NCBI RefSeq assembly: GCF_013373065.1
Contig: NZ_JABXIN010000015.1
Span: 174,720-238,719, forward strand
Source: Algoriphagus sp.
Lineage (GTDB): Bacteria; Bacteroidota; Bacteroidia; Cytophagales; Cyclobacteriaceae
Direction of reading: 5' to 3'
Length of the DNA stretch: 64,000 nt
Below are positions 46,332 to 56,071 of this stretch, piece after piece. A program made the position numbers and the translations under genes. The notes under the pieces were generated by a model. The model saw only the letters and a program-made list of their open reading frames with translations. It did not search any database and was not told the DNA's origin. How positions within the stretch are numbered: position 1 is the stretch's first letter; each line of letters starts with the position of its first letter.

Positions 46332-49300
46332 ATGACACCATTTCGGGTTTTAGTGGCATTTGTTGTTTTGGCTATTCTAGGGGTGGCAGTCATTCCTTTG
46401 CTTTCGGTTGATCTCAATCCTCGGGAAAAAGAACCCGTTTTGACCATTGCCTATGGCATTCCGAGAAGTTCGCCGGAAATTATCGAAAAACTTGCTACTT
46501 CTCCTCTCGAAGGGGCTTTTTCCCAACTTTCGGAGCTCAATAAAATCACTTCGATTTCCAACTATGACCGGGGCCAAATTACCCTACAATTTGACAAGGA
46601 AGCGGATATGGAATTGAAGCGATTTGAGGTCTTGTCATTGATACGGCAGATTTATCCTCAGCTCGATTCAAGGCTTTCCTATCCTGTTGTGACTCAAACT
46701 GCGGAGGCGCGAACAGATACCAAAACTCCCATTCTGACCTATTCGGTCAATGGTCCTTTTGCTGCCTTTGAAATAAAAAAAATAGCGGAGGACATTCTGA
46801 AACCTGCCTTGACGAAATTTGAAGAGGTGGAAGAAGTGTCGGTTCGAGGGGCAACGGATTTACAGCTTTATATCACATTTGACATTCAAAAGCTTCAGGC
46901 CTATGGCTTATCGCGTAGTCAGTTGAACAGTCGAATCAATCAGGCATTTGGTAGAAGTTTCCCGGGTTCCATTTTGAATAAGGAGGGGAAAACGCTTTTT
47001 GTGCAAGTGGATCGTTCGCTTCGGGATATGGATCAGCTGGAAAATCTTTGGGTAGCCCAGCTAAATGGACAGGATGTGCTGCTTAGGGATGTGGCCAAAT
47101 TAACCCTCGAAGAAGCCGAACCTTCCAGTTACTACCGAATCAATGGCAATAATTCGGTAACGCTGACCGTCTTTAATCGGGACGGAGTGAATAAGGTCTT
47201 ACTCGCTCAAAATTTGAAATCCGCCATAGAACAAGCGCAGGTTTTACTTCCAGCAGGATTTGAGGTAAGGTTGGAGCGAGACGATACGGAGTTTTTGGAC
47301 AAAGAGCTGGATAAAATTTACAAACGATCGGGGCTTTCCATTCTGATCTTGATTGTCTTTATCTTCTTGATCAATCGCAATCTCAAATACCTTTCTGCTC
47401 TATTCCTAGGTATTTTGGTCAATCTCAGCCTTTGTGCCATCGTGCTGTATTTCCTCAAGGTGGATATTCACCTCTACTCATTAGCTGGCTTGACGATTAG
47501 TTTTGGTCTGATCGTGGATAATGCCATCATCATGATCGATCACCTGCACAAGCACCGAAATCGACGAGTGTTTTTGGCATTATTAGCGGCCTCTTTGACT
47601 ACGATCGCAGCCTTGATGATTGTCTTTTTCCTTCCTGAGGAAGATCAAAAGAACCTGACAGAATTTTCCATTGTAGTTTCTGTGATGTTGGGGATTTCAT
47701 TGATTATTGCCCTCTTTTTCACTCCTGCTTTTTACGAAATCTTATTCAAAGAGTCATCCATAAAAGGGCGCAAACTCAGTATTCCGCAACTTCGGAAGCG
47801 GGCCAAATACCTTCATCGCTTTGAGCGTACCGTATCCTGGACTGCTCGCTATCGCAAAGCTTTTATTACCCTAATCATTCTCCTTTTTGGGATTCCGATT
47901 TTCTACCTGCCAGCTAAGTGGGAAGGACAGGAATGGTACAATAAGACGGTGGGAAATACCTTTTATCAAGAGGAAATCCGTCCTTATGTAGACCAAGCTT
48001 TGGGAGGCTCACTTCGGATGTTTGTGCGGGGAGTTTTTGAAAAAAGCTCCTATCGCGAAGCGGCTAAAACGCGCTTATATGTCTCGGCCCGATTGCCTTT
48101 TGGGAATACCCTAGATCAGATGGACTTTATCATGCGTGAGTTTGAAGCCTATCTGAAGGACGTTGAAGGGATCGATAAGTTTGTGACCTTTGTGATGTCA
48201 GGTCAACGCGCCCAAATAGAAATCACTTTCAAAGAGGCCTACGAAAATTCTGCTTTGCCCTATCAACTCAAAGGGAAACTATCCGTCAAGTCCACAGACT
48301 GGAGCGGTGCACAATGGAATATCTATGGCGTAGGACAGGGATTCTATACCGGAGCAGGAGGGGAGGGCATTCCTTCTTTCCGAGTGACGATGAAGGGCTA
48401 CAACTTCGATGAACTGGAGCGACAAGCGGAGATTCTGGCTGAAAAGCTACTCAAGCACAAGCGAATTCAGGAAGTAAATACGAATGAACGACTGGGTTGG
48501 GGCGAGCAAAAAACCGAGGAATACGTACTTCGTCTGGATCAAAATCAAATCGCCCTCGGGCAGACCAACCAATTTGAACTGATCAATACCATGCTGGACC
48601 TAAGCAAGCCACAAGGGACAAGCGGTTCGCTGACGCTAGAGGAGAAAAATTACGGCATGGTCATCCGGGAAGCCAAATCCAATGATTTCAGCAAGTTTGA
48701 CTTGGAGCAAAAAGGCTTAATCAGTGGAGAAGACCGAATTTTTAAAATATCCGATTTTGGAACCTTGACCAAAGAAACTACGACTAATGCCTTGAATAAG
48801 GAAGACCGGCAATACATTCGGGCGGTTGCTTTTGAATATATGGGTTCGGCCAAGTTTGGCAATGAATACTTGGATGAGGTTTTGGAGGAAATGGAGAAAA
48901 TCATGCCGATCGGCTACACCGCGGATAAGCAAACATGGTCATTCAGCTATGAAAAAGCCAAGCGGCAATATTCCCTTTTAGCCTTTTTGATCGTGGGGAT
49001 TTTCATGATTTGTGCGGTACTCTTTGAGAATCTCAAGCAGCCGGTTTATATCATTGCCATTATTCCGATCAGTTTTATAGGTCTCTTTCTGATCTTTTCC
49101 CTCTTTGACTTCTACTTTGATCAGGGAGGCTATGCGGCTTTTGTGATGCTGGGTGGTTTGGCGGTGAATGCCGGGATCTTTATTGTCAATGACCTAAACA
49201 ACCGAACGATAGGGGCCTATAATCGCAATGTGCTCAAGTCAGTAGCTGGAAAAGCCATTCCGATTTTATTGACGATTCTATCTACCTGCTTTGGTTTGAT

Positions 49301-49514
49301 TCCTTTTATCATGGAAGGTCAAAATGAGATTTTCTGGTTTTCACTCGCGATTGGTACCATCGGGGGCTTGGTTTTCAGTATGCTGGGAGTATTCTGGGCC
49401 TTACCGGTTTTCCTATGGAAAAAGGAGGCTGCCTCTGTGGTTCAAAGACCCGAAGCTGAAGAGAAATCAATCAATTCCAGCTATAAGTGGAAATTCTGGA
49501 AAAAGAAGAAGTGA
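46332..49514 (+). CDS. RND efflux permease (second of two)
   Basis: A second RND permease of 1060 residues, clearly different from the first. TM4 reads 'LTISFGLIVDNAIIMIDHLHKHRN', again one Asp followed by Asn. The chain has the usual 'NREKEPVLTIAYGIPRSSPEIIE'-like start of the first porter loop (landmark) and 12 helices. The pair with one adaptor parallels MdtABC-type systems, in which two permeases form one mixed trimer. The substrate cannot be predicted from sequence. Confidence 0.92.
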   Translation: MTPFRVLVAFVVLAILGVAVIPLLSVDLNPREKEPVLTIAYGIPRSSPEIIEKLATSPLEGAFSQLSELNKITSISNYDRGQITLQFDKEADMELKRFEVLSLIRQIYPQLDSRLSYPVVTQTAEARTDTKTPILTYSVNGPFAAFEIKKIAEDILKPALTKFEEVEEVSVRGATDLQLYITFDIQKLQAYGLSRSQLNSRINQAFGRSFPGSILNKEGKTLFVQVDRSLRDMDQLENLWVAQLNGQDVLLRDVAKLTLEEAEPSSYYRINGNNSVTLTVFNRDGVNKVLLAQNLKSAIEQAQVLLPAGFEVRLERDDTEFLDKELDKIYKRSGLSILILIVFIFLINRNLKYLSALFLGILVNLSLCAIVLYFLKVDIHLYSLAGLTISFGLIVDNAIIMIDHLHKHRNRRVFLALLAASLTTIAALMIVFFLPEEDQKNLTEFSIVVSVMLGISLIIALFFTPAFYEILFKESSIKGRKLSIPQLRKRAKYLHRFERTVSWTARYRKAFITLIILLFGIPIFYLPAKWEGQEWYNKTVGNTFYQEEIRPYVDQALGGSLRMFVRGVFEKSSYREAAKTRLYVSARLPFGNTLDQMDFIMREFEAYLKDVEGIDKFVTFVMSGQRAQIEITFKEAYENSALPYQLKGKLSVKSTDWSGAQWNIYGVGQGFYTGAGGEGIPSFRVTMKGYNFDELERQAEILAEKLLKHKRIQEVNTNERLGWGEQKTEEYVLRLDQNQIALGQTNQFELINTMLDLSKPQGTSGSLTLEEKNYGMVIREAKSNDFSKFDLEQKGLISGEDRIFKISDFGTLTKETTTNALNKEDRQYIRAVAFEYMGSAKFGNEYLDEVLEEMEKIMPIGYTADKQTWSFSYEKAKRQYSLLAFLIVGIFMICAVLFENLKQPVYIIAIIPISFIGLFLIFSLFDFYFDQGGYAAFVMLGGLAVNAGIFIVNDLNNRTIGAYNRNVLKSVAGKAIPILLTILSTCFGLIPFIMEGQNEIFWFSLAIGTIGGLVFSMLGVFWALPVFLWKKEAASVVQRPEAEEKSINSSYKWKFWKKKK

Positions 49515-49536
49515 TTTATTTTAAAGCTCAGACTTT

Positions 49537-50223
49537 TCAATGAAACAAATCATAATAAATCAATCCAATTGAAAAAGTCATGTATTGTAAAGGGCTTCTT
49601 CTAAAATTATAATCAAAAATCCCCTCATCAGGTAGGTAAGTGACATCCCCTTTTTGAAGAAAGCGGACACTGTTTCCGTCTTGGTAGGTAGCACGAAACT
49701 CTAATTTTAAAAATTCATCGATAGGAAATTGAAGACCTCCTCCGATACGATAGGCTAATGCCCAATCTTCAAAATCTTTATCACTTTCTATGGATTCTTC
49801 AGCTAGTATTGTCTCCCGAATTTTATAGCGCGTATAGAGGTAATTTGTACCCATTTGGGCTTCAAAAAAGGGAGTGATTTTCGTATTGACAGCTGGAAGG
49901 AATCGAATGACAGCCATTCCAGTAGCGAGGTTATTATTTCTTCGAAGGCGTAATTCGTCTGAAAATCCAGGATATAAATCGTTTCTTCGTTCCATCTTGC
50001 TTCCATAGATCCCATAGCCGAGTTCCAGCCCAACCTGGATTGGCGCACTTTGGAATTCATATAGGAAAATTCCTGAGATGGTCGGGAAAAATAGGGATTC
50101 GGTTTCAGTTTTTAATTTGCCTATCGGTACTGAGCCATTGAAGTGTCCTCCTGCAAGAAAAAATTGTGCAGAAGTCTTGTGTACGATTAGGAAAAAGAAT
50201 ACCAAAACGAAATATCTTCTCAT
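49537..50223 (-). CDS. Outer-membrane beta-barrel protein
   Basis: A signal peptide (residues 1-20, ending 'HKTSAQ') precedes a 208-residue chain of alternating amphipathic strands ('PIQVGLELGYGIYG', 'TPFFEAQMGTNYLYTRY', 'ALAYRIGGGLQFPI', 'TFSIGLIYYDLFH'), the last with a C-terminal aromatic-rich strand. This fits a small outer-membrane barrel of the type common in Bacteroidota. The start is the ATG at 50223. The function is unknown. It lies 53 bases downstream of the DUF5723 gene on the same strand. Confidence 0.72.
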   Translation of the reverse strand: MRRYFVLVFFFLIVHKTSAQFFLAGGHFNGSVPIGKLKTETESLFFPTISGIFLYEFQSAPIQVGLELGYGIYGSKMERRNDLYPGFSDELRLRRNNNLATGMAVIRFLPAVNTKITPFFEAQMGTNYLYTRYKIRETILAEESIESDKDFEDWALAYRIGGGLQFPIDEFLKLEFRATYQDGNSVRFLQKGDVTYLPDEGIFDYNFRRSPLQYMTFSIGLIYYDLFH

Positions 50224-50276
50224 CAAAAAACCTTTTAGTGCAAATACGAGAGAGAGGGGATCAGATGTTTCGTTTT

Positions 50277-51629
50277 TTAGTTTTGATTTTTTCGGGTTCC
50301 CATTCGATAGATAGGAACTTGGACTCCAAAATAGGCGTCTATACTTCTTGAGTTTTTGGAAAGTAAATTCGTCAGAATGGATGCTGACCCAATGGTTACC
50401 GGCCCCAACCGAAATCCTAAACCCCAGGCAATTGCCCCTTCATATTGGCGATAGCTGATGGGACTATATACACTCAACCAACCTGTTTCCATTCTGGGTG
50501 TAATCATCACGTTATTGACAATTTGGCTAACTGGAATTTCCTGGTGATTTCGGATGGAAAGTGATCCATGAGCAGAAACATAAAATCGATTGGTGATCGC
50601 ATAATCAGCAAAAATCTGCAAGGAGGTGGGCATTCCCAAGTTTGTTGCTTTATCTGTTCGCGTGCTTACATAGTTTTCTTCTAGGATATCTTGGAAATTG
50701 TTTTCATCAAATTCATCTAGGGAAAGCGTATTGTCCATGTCGTAATTCCATAAGCTGAATTCATTGTACTTGATTCCTCCAATATCCATTACAGAAATTC
50801 CAGCCTTAAATTTATAACCATCAGTGTACGCATGCTCTGTGTCATCATCGAGTTCAAAAATAAAACCGACATCCATTCCGAAACCTGATCTTAAGTTGTT
50901 GAAAGTGATGTTCTCAATATCAAAACTACTGGAATAGCCATATTGTAATTCTCCTCGGGTTGTTAGCGTGTTGGGTCTTTCCAAATATAGAGCTCCAAGA
51001 ACACTACTTGAACCTACAGCACCTCCTGCTCCTCCCAGATATTTCAATGTTGCGGCTCCTCTGATGGAATAGTTTTCTTGGTCGACGAGAACCCTTCCAT
51101 AAGTAAGTCCGATTTCACCCCAAAGATGGAAAATACCAGAAAGATCTTGCATGAGCAGTTCGTAGCTGTTTGATTCTCTTTCTTGATAGGAAATTGATTC
51201 CAAAAATTCCCCACCGATGTTATTTAGGTTGAAAAAAGTTCTCATCCGAGTCGTTAGGGCAATACTATGTTTCGGGCTCAAGTTCAATTGAAAGCCAGGT
51301 CCCATTAGGTCTAAGTTTCCAACAAAATTATTGTTTGGTTGGGGATTAAGGGAACTGTTTTCTTGAAGACTTCTGAAGTTAGAAATCTCTTCAAGCTTTC
51401 CGAGGTTGATTCCAATGTAATCATTTCCGACGTACCCACTTCCTGAGAAAATATGGATTTCTGCTTTGAGTCGCGTGTTGATTACATTTGCAGGATTTAA
51501 AGTAAGGCCCTTGATACCCGCCCGATTGTCTATTTGTGCCCCAAGTAGTGTCTGTGAAAAACCTTGAGTAACGCTTTGAAATTGAAAAACGAGAAAGAAT
51601 GCAACCAAATAAACAAGGGTCTTTTTCAT
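50277..51629 (-). CDS. DUF5723 family outer-membrane protein
   Basis: A signal peptide (ending 'TQGFSQ') is followed by 'LLGAQIDNRAGIKGLTLNPANVINTRLK' (landmark), the DUF5723 start in which 'NPA' motifs recall FadL/PorV-like barrels. The 450 residues are rich in beta strands. The protein probably sits in the outer membrane. Its role is unknown; likeness to PorV-type proteins is by topology only. It is followed by the small barrel gene. Confidence 0.78.
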   Translation of the reverse strand: MKKTLVYLVAFFLVFQFQSVTQGFSQTLLGAQIDNRAGIKGLTLNPANVINTRLKAEIHIFSGSGYVGNDYIGINLGKLEEISNFRSLQENSSLNPQPNNNFVGNLDLMGPGFQLNLSPKHSIALTTRMRTFFNLNNIGGEFLESISYQERESNSYELLMQDLSGIFHLWGEIGLTYGRVLVDQENYSIRGAATLKYLGGAGGAVGSSSVLGALYLERPNTLTTRGELQYGYSSSFDIENITFNNLRSGFGMDVGFIFELDDDTEHAYTDGYKFKAGISVMDIGGIKYNEFSLWNYDMDNTLSLDEFDENNFQDILEENYVSTRTDKATNLGMPTSLQIFADYAITNRFYVSAHGSLSIRNHQEIPVSQIVNNVMITPRMETGWLSVYSPISYRQYEGAIAWGLGFRLGPVTIGSASILTNLLSKNSRSIDAYFGVQVPIYRMGTRKNQN

Positions 51630-51695
51630 AGGTCTAGTTTTTGAAAAGCGGTAATTAAAAGAGGCTTTCTCTCTACGAATACCCGAAATATCTAG

Positions 51696-53720
51696 CTAAT
51701 ATTCAATGAGTTTTCTCAGCTTTTCTCTAAATCTTTTCTCGGGCAAAAACTGCTTTTCCAAATTCGGGGCAAAAGGAACCGGGGTATCCAAACTTCCTTC
51801 CCGCATAAGTGGTGCATCCAGAAATTCGAAACAGTTTTCCGAAATCCAGGCACAGATTTCAGCGCCAATGCCACCAGTCAGACAGTCTTCCTGAAGGAAA
51901 ATTGCCTTTCCTGTTTTCTTTACAGTTTCGCTTACCGCCTTTCGCTCCCAAGGAAGCAATGTGCGTAAGTCTAAAATGTCTGCTGAAACTCCCATTTCGG
52001 TAACAGCCTTTTTCGCCCAGTGAACACCCATGCCATAGGTGATGATGGAAACTTGATCTCCTTCATTCACTAATTGAGCTTTTCCGACTTCCACTGTGTA
52101 GTATTCATCAGGAATCTCTGCATTCAAAGAACGATAAAGTGCTTTGTGCTCAAAGTATAAATAAGGATTTGGATCCTCGATCGCTGCATTGAGTAGGCCT
52201 TTTGCGTCATATGGGTTGGATGGGTAGACGATTTTCAAGCCGGGAGTATGAAAAAACCAAGCCTCGTTGGATTGAGAGTGGAAGGGGCCTGCAGCCACGC
52301 CCGCACCTGTTGGCATCCGCACCACCACATCTGCATTTTGTCCCCAGCGATAATGGATTTTCGCAAGGTTGTTGACGATTTGATTGAAGCCCACGGAAAC
52401 AAAATCTGCAAACTGCATCTCCACCATGGCTTTGAAGCCTTTGACTGATAGCCCCAATCCAGCGCCGATAATTGCACTTTCACAAAGCGGTGTGTTTCGG
52501 ACACGGTCTTCCCCAAATTGCTTGACAAAGCCATCCGTGATTTTGAATACTCCTCCATACTCACCGATATCTTGTCCCATGAGTACCAAGTTGGGGTATT
52601 TTTCCATGGATTGCCGGAGACCATCACTGATAGCATCGACAAAGCGTCTTTCACTTACCTTGTCAGAAGTTGGGCTAATGGTCTTCTGCTCAAAGGGGGC
52701 ATAGACACCCAGAATTTCCTCTTCCATCACTGGTGAAATGGGTTCTTCGGCAAAGGCCTTTTCCCAAGCTTCCGTAATGGCTTTTCGTACTCTTTTATTG
52801 AGCTGGTCCTTTTTCTTTTCGTCTAGGACTCCGATGGATTCCAAATAACTTTCGTAAGTCTCCAAAGGATCAAGTTTTGCCCACTCCTCCATCAATTGCT
52901 TTGGGACGTATTTGGTGCCGGACGCCTCTTCGTGACCCCGCATGCGGAAGGTAACCGCTTCTATCAATACTGGGCGAGGTTTTTTTCGAATGTCTGCTGC
53001 CAGTTTGGAAATAGTCTGGTACACATCCAGAATATTGTTGCCTTCAATTCGGACGGTTTCTATACCATAACCTGGCCCTTTATCCGTGAAATTTTTGAAG
53101 GCAAATTGTTCCCGGTTGGGCGTTGAAAGTCCATAGCCATTGTGCTCGATTACAAAAATGACCGGTAGCTTCCAAACTGCCGCCACATTAAGGCCTTCAT
53201 GAAAATCTCCTTCAGAACTTGCTCCGTCTCCTGAGAAAACAAGGGTGACCTTCTTTTCCTTTGAGAGTTTATTTGCCAAGGCGATTCCATCGGCAATAGC
53301 TAATTGGGGGCCGAGGTGAGAAATCATCCCCACAATGTGATGCTCTGACGAGCCAAAATGAAAGGAACGATCCCTACCTTTGGTGAAGCCGGATTTTTTT
53401 CCTTGAAATTGAGCGAATAACTTGTCTAGTGGAACATTTCTGCCTGTAAAAATCCCCAAATTTCGATGCATAGGAAGGATGAACTCATCAGCTTGAAGTG
53501 CTTGGACCGCTCCTACTGAGATCGCTTCTTGACCCCATCCGCTAAACCATTTGGAAATTCTTCCCTGCCGAAGGAGTATCAACATCTTTTCCTCGATTCT
53601 TCGAGGAATTAATAAGCCTTCATACAATTCCAGAAGTTTGGAATCACTCAAATTCTTCCGATCAAAACGCAAGAGTTTTCCTGGGGTGGTGGCTAGTTCC
53701 ATAGAAATAAAATTACCCAT
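51696..53720 (-). CDS. 2-oxoacid dehydrogenase E1, fused alpha and beta subunits
   Basis: A single 674-residue chain joins the alpha and beta parts of the E1 component of a branched-chain 2-oxoacid or pyruvate dehydrogenase. The alpha half (about residues 1-330) has the ThDP motif 'SGDGASSEGDFHEGLNVAAVWKLP' (Gly164 on, with Asn194). The beta half (about 358-674) starts 'RRFVDAISDGLRQSM' and has 'LLPWERKAVSETV'. Two ATGs are possible (53720 and 53702). The complex decarboxylates a 2-oxo acid and passes the acyl group to E2, which is not here. Substrate choice cannot be settled. Confidence 0.9.
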   Translation of the reverse strand: MGNFISMELATTPGKLLRFDRKNLSDSKLLELYEGLLIPRRIEEKMLILLRQGRISKWFSGWGQEAISVGAVQALQADEFILPMHRNLGIFTGRNVPLDKLFAQFQGKKSGFTKGRDRSFHFGSSEHHIVGMISHLGPQLAIADGIALANKLSKEKKVTLVFSGDGASSEGDFHEGLNVAAVWKLPVIFVIEHNGYGLSTPNREQFAFKNFTDKGPGYGIETVRIEGNNILDVYQTISKLAADIRKKPRPVLIEAVTFRMRGHEEASGTKYVPKQLMEEWAKLDPLETYESYLESIGVLDEKKKDQLNKRVRKAITEAWEKAFAEEPISPVMEEEILGVYAPFEQKTISPTSDKVSERRFVDAISDGLRQSMEKYPNLVLMGQDIGEYGGVFKITDGFVKQFGEDRVRNTPLCESAIIGAGLGLSVKGFKAMVEMQFADFVSVGFNQIVNNLAKIHYRWGQNADVVVRMPTGAGVAAGPFHSQSNEAWFFHTPGLKIVYPSNPYDAKGLLNAAIEDPNPYLYFEHKALYRSLNAEIPDEYYTVEVGKAQLVNEGDQVSIITYGMGVHWAKKAVTEMGVSADILDLRTLLPWERKAVSETVKKTGKAIFLQEDCLTGGIGAEICAWISENCFEFLDAPLMREGSLDTPVPFAPNLEKQFLPEKRFREKLRKLIEY

Positions 53721-53781
53721 CTAAGGTACAAGATGCGGTCCGAATCCCAAGAAGAAAAAGGAGAAGCTTTTTTGCAAATGG

Positions 53782-53801
53782 GCCCCGACCAGAGTCGGGG
53801 C
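53782..53801. repeat. GC-rich perfect hairpin, dispersed-repeat type
   Basis: gccccgac (53782-53789) and gtcggggc (53794-53801) form an 8-bp perfect stem with the loop CAGA, in AT-rich surroundings 62 bases upstream of the E1 gene start. Its sequence looks like a short dispersed repeat; a terminator is less likely because no T run follows on either side. Confidence 0.5.
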
Positions 53802-54014
53802 TAAAAATAAATTGCAAGGAGTTAAAAAGTATTTGCTGTACGATTCAAAATTAGCCAAAAGGCTACTAGGCATCGAAAAACTTGGATTAAGCTTGTTTTA
53901 TTAAAATCATTCTTAAGTAGCATTCCCTTAATATTCAGGAAACCTTAGGGAATAACAGGGCATATGTCGTATAGAAAAAATTAGTCATGAGTCGCAACTT
54001 TGAAAGAAAAAACC

Positions 54015-54490
54015 ATGAAAAAAATTCAGATATTTTTATTTGCCTTGATGGTTTCGGTTGCTCTAGGAGCCTGTAGTGATGAGGACGATCAAACCCCAAT
54101 CGCTGAAGGTTGTGCTCCAGATAAGGTTTGTTTTAAATTGAATGGGACGGATGTTGCAGTGGACGCAGTTTGGTATGATATCAATAGTCAACGCACGCGG
54201 GTGTACTATGAAAACGGCTCAGGAACCTCCTATGAAAATATTGAAATTGATTTTTACGGAAGCGGGCCAGGAGATTATACTTTTGTTGATTAAAATTGGT
54301 CTTCCGGTGACGCCAGTTTTCAATATTTTAAGGCAAATGGTACAGTGGAGCTAGTGGCAGCAGTGGTACCTTGAAGATTACGGAGGTTGGAACGACGGTT
54401 AGCGGAACTTTTTCTGTCACCGGAACGGATTCGCAAGGTGCAACTATCCAAATTACGGATGGAGTTATCAATCAGGTCCCAGCAGAATAA
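54015..54490 (+). pseudogene. Broken small lipoprotein gene
   Basis: ATG at 54015 starts a lipoprotein ('LGACSDEDD', Cys19). The frame stops at TAA 54291-54293 after 'GPGDYTFVD', yet translation beyond it remains protein-like in the same frame ('NWSSGDASFQYFKANG') up to about 54341. It then continues in another frame as 'YSGASGSSGTLKITEVGTTV' and on to 'GVINQVPAE' with a stop at 54488-54490. One nonsense change and one frameshift near 54335-54345 would explain this. The intact protein would be about 158 residues. A sequencing error could explain the frameshift but less easily both. Confidence 0.75.
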
Positions 54491-54499
54491 TTTTTTAAA

Positions 54500-54540
54500 A
54501 AAACAGGCTACCGATGGAAACCTCATAAGTAGCCTGTTTT
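54500..54540. terminator. Bidirectional terminator
   Basis: A 12-bp perfect stem (aaaacaggctac, 54500-54511, with gtagcctgtttt, 54529-54540) lies ten bases after the broken lipoprotein gene and seven before the end of the convergent oxidoreductase gene. A run of A precedes it and a T run ends it, so it can serve both strands. Confidence 0.82.
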
Positions 54541-54546
54541 GATTTC

Positions 54547-55914
54547 TTATACCTGGTCAGGCTCCGGATGGACGTAAGGGGCTCGGTAAGGTCGCCGTAA
54601 TTTCGCGGTAGCCTCTGGGTCACCAATAACGGTTCTTGTTTTTGGATCATACTTTAAGGCACGACCTCCCAATTCCATGGAAATATTTGCCAAAATACAG
54701 GAAGCTGTAGAAATGTGCCCCTGCTCTACATCTGCAATCGGCAAGGACTTGGTATCGATAGCCTTGAGCCAGTCTTTCATGTGTAGTCGTGTTGCTGGAG
54801 CAGCATTCAGTTCAATTCGATCTTCAGTTACATCCTCAGGATATTCTTCCTTTTCATACACAACGTCATAATGAACAGGCTCTTCGCCTTCTCCGTAAGG
54901 AATGAAATCTGCTTGCATAGTGCTTCCAGCCAGCATCCCATTTTCACCATAGATTTTAAAAGCCCAAGGATATTCCGGGTCTACAGGATTCCCCCAGGTT
55001 CGATGTTGCCAAACCACGTTTAATTCAGGGAATTCGAAAATGGCCGTTTGGGTATCTGCGATATTGGATTTTCCTTCCTTTTGGACAAAAATACCGCCTG
55101 TTCCAGTCACTTGTGTGGGCCAGCCTAACTTTAGCATCCAGCGGACGGTATCCAACATGTGGACACACATGTCACCTGTAATTCCGTTTCCATATTCCAT
55201 GAAAGTCCGCCACCAACGGGTATGGGGAAGTCCATCATAGGGCCGAAAAGGAGCCGGACCTGTCCAAAGCTCGTAATTGAAAAAGTCAGGAACTTCTTGC
55301 TCAGGTGGATTTCCGTTAGCTCTCATGTGATAATAGCAGCAAACTTCCGCGTGGGAAATTTTACCCAATTTTCCTGTGTCAATGATCTCCTCTTTAGCCT
55401 GAATTAAGTGAGGAGTGGATTTCCGTTGGGTACCGATTTGAACCACACGGTTGTATTTTCGAGCTGCTGCCAAAATCGCTTCTCCTTCTATGACATCTAC
55501 TGAAATTGGCTTTTGTAAATAAACATGCGCTCCTGACTTGATGGCATCAATTGCTTGCAATGCATGCCAATGGTCCGGAGATCCAATCAATACCAGTTCT
55601 GGTTTTTCATTGGCTAGCAGGTCTTGGTAGTTTTCATATAGGGGAGGAACTTTACCTGACTTTTGTCTTTCAGAAACTAATTTTCCGGCAGCTTCCAGCA
55701 TATTTTTATCTGGATCTGCCAATCCTACCACATCAATGTTTGCAACCTGAATCAGCCGGAATAGGTCTGATTTTCCGTACCATCCTGCCCCTATCAAGGC
55801 AGTTCGGATGGGACCATCTGGGTTTTTAAAGTCCATTCCTAGCAGTCCAAAACTGGCCAAAGTCATCAGAGCGGAGGATCCTTTTAAAAAATCGCGGCGA
55901 TTGAATTGATTCAT
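54547..55914 (-). CDS. Gfo/Idh/MocA family oxidoreductase with Tat signal
   Basis: The N-terminus carries a twin-arginine export signal ('NRRDFLK', Arg6-Arg7, then a hydrophobic run to about residue 26). The NAD(P)-binding Rossmann domain follows ('ALIGAGWYGKSDLFRL'), with the family motif 'LIGSPDHWHALQAIDAIKSGAHVYLQKPIS' (the catalytic Lys in 'QKP'; landmark only). The C-terminal half is the substrate domain. The 455-residue enzyme should oxidise or reduce a sugar or glycoside in the periplasm; such enzymes can make the 3-keto sugars on which DUF1080 hydrolases act. Confidence 0.88.
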   Translation of the reverse strand: MNQFNRRDFLKGSSALMTLASFGLLGMDFKNPDGPIRTALIGAGWYGKSDLFRLIQVANIDVVGLADPDKNMLEAAGKLVSERQKSGKVPPLYENYQDLLANEKPELVLIGSPDHWHALQAIDAIKSGAHVYLQKPISVDVIEGEAILAAARKYNRVVQIGTQRKSTPHLIQAKEEIIDTGKLGKISHAEVCCYYHMRANGNPPEQEVPDFFNYELWTGPAPFRPYDGLPHTRWWRTFMEYGNGITGDMCVHMLDTVRWMLKLGWPTQVTGTGGIFVQKEGKSNIADTQTAIFEFPELNVVWQHRTWGNPVDPEYPWAFKIYGENGMLAGSTMQADFIPYGEGEEPVHYDVVYEKEEYPEDVTEDRIELNAAPATRLHMKDWLKAIDTKSLPIADVEQGHISTASCILANISMELGGRALKYDPKTRTVIGDPEATAKLRRPYRAPYVHPEPDQV

Positions 55915-56071
55915 AGGTTGTTGGGTTTAAGTTGAAGCATCTTTCAATTTACGAAAACCCCAAAAAGTTGCAAATCATCCCATGATGGACGGGATATAAA
56001 AGTTTGCAGATCCGAAGGATCGCCGCCGGAGTATCAATAGTCTTTAAATTAAGGAAAGGAAAGGGCTCCTG

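Noticed and set aside
54000..54014. TTG start for the broken lipoprotein gene
   Set aside because: The ATG at 54015 starts directly at the signal sequence; the five upstream codons are not needed.
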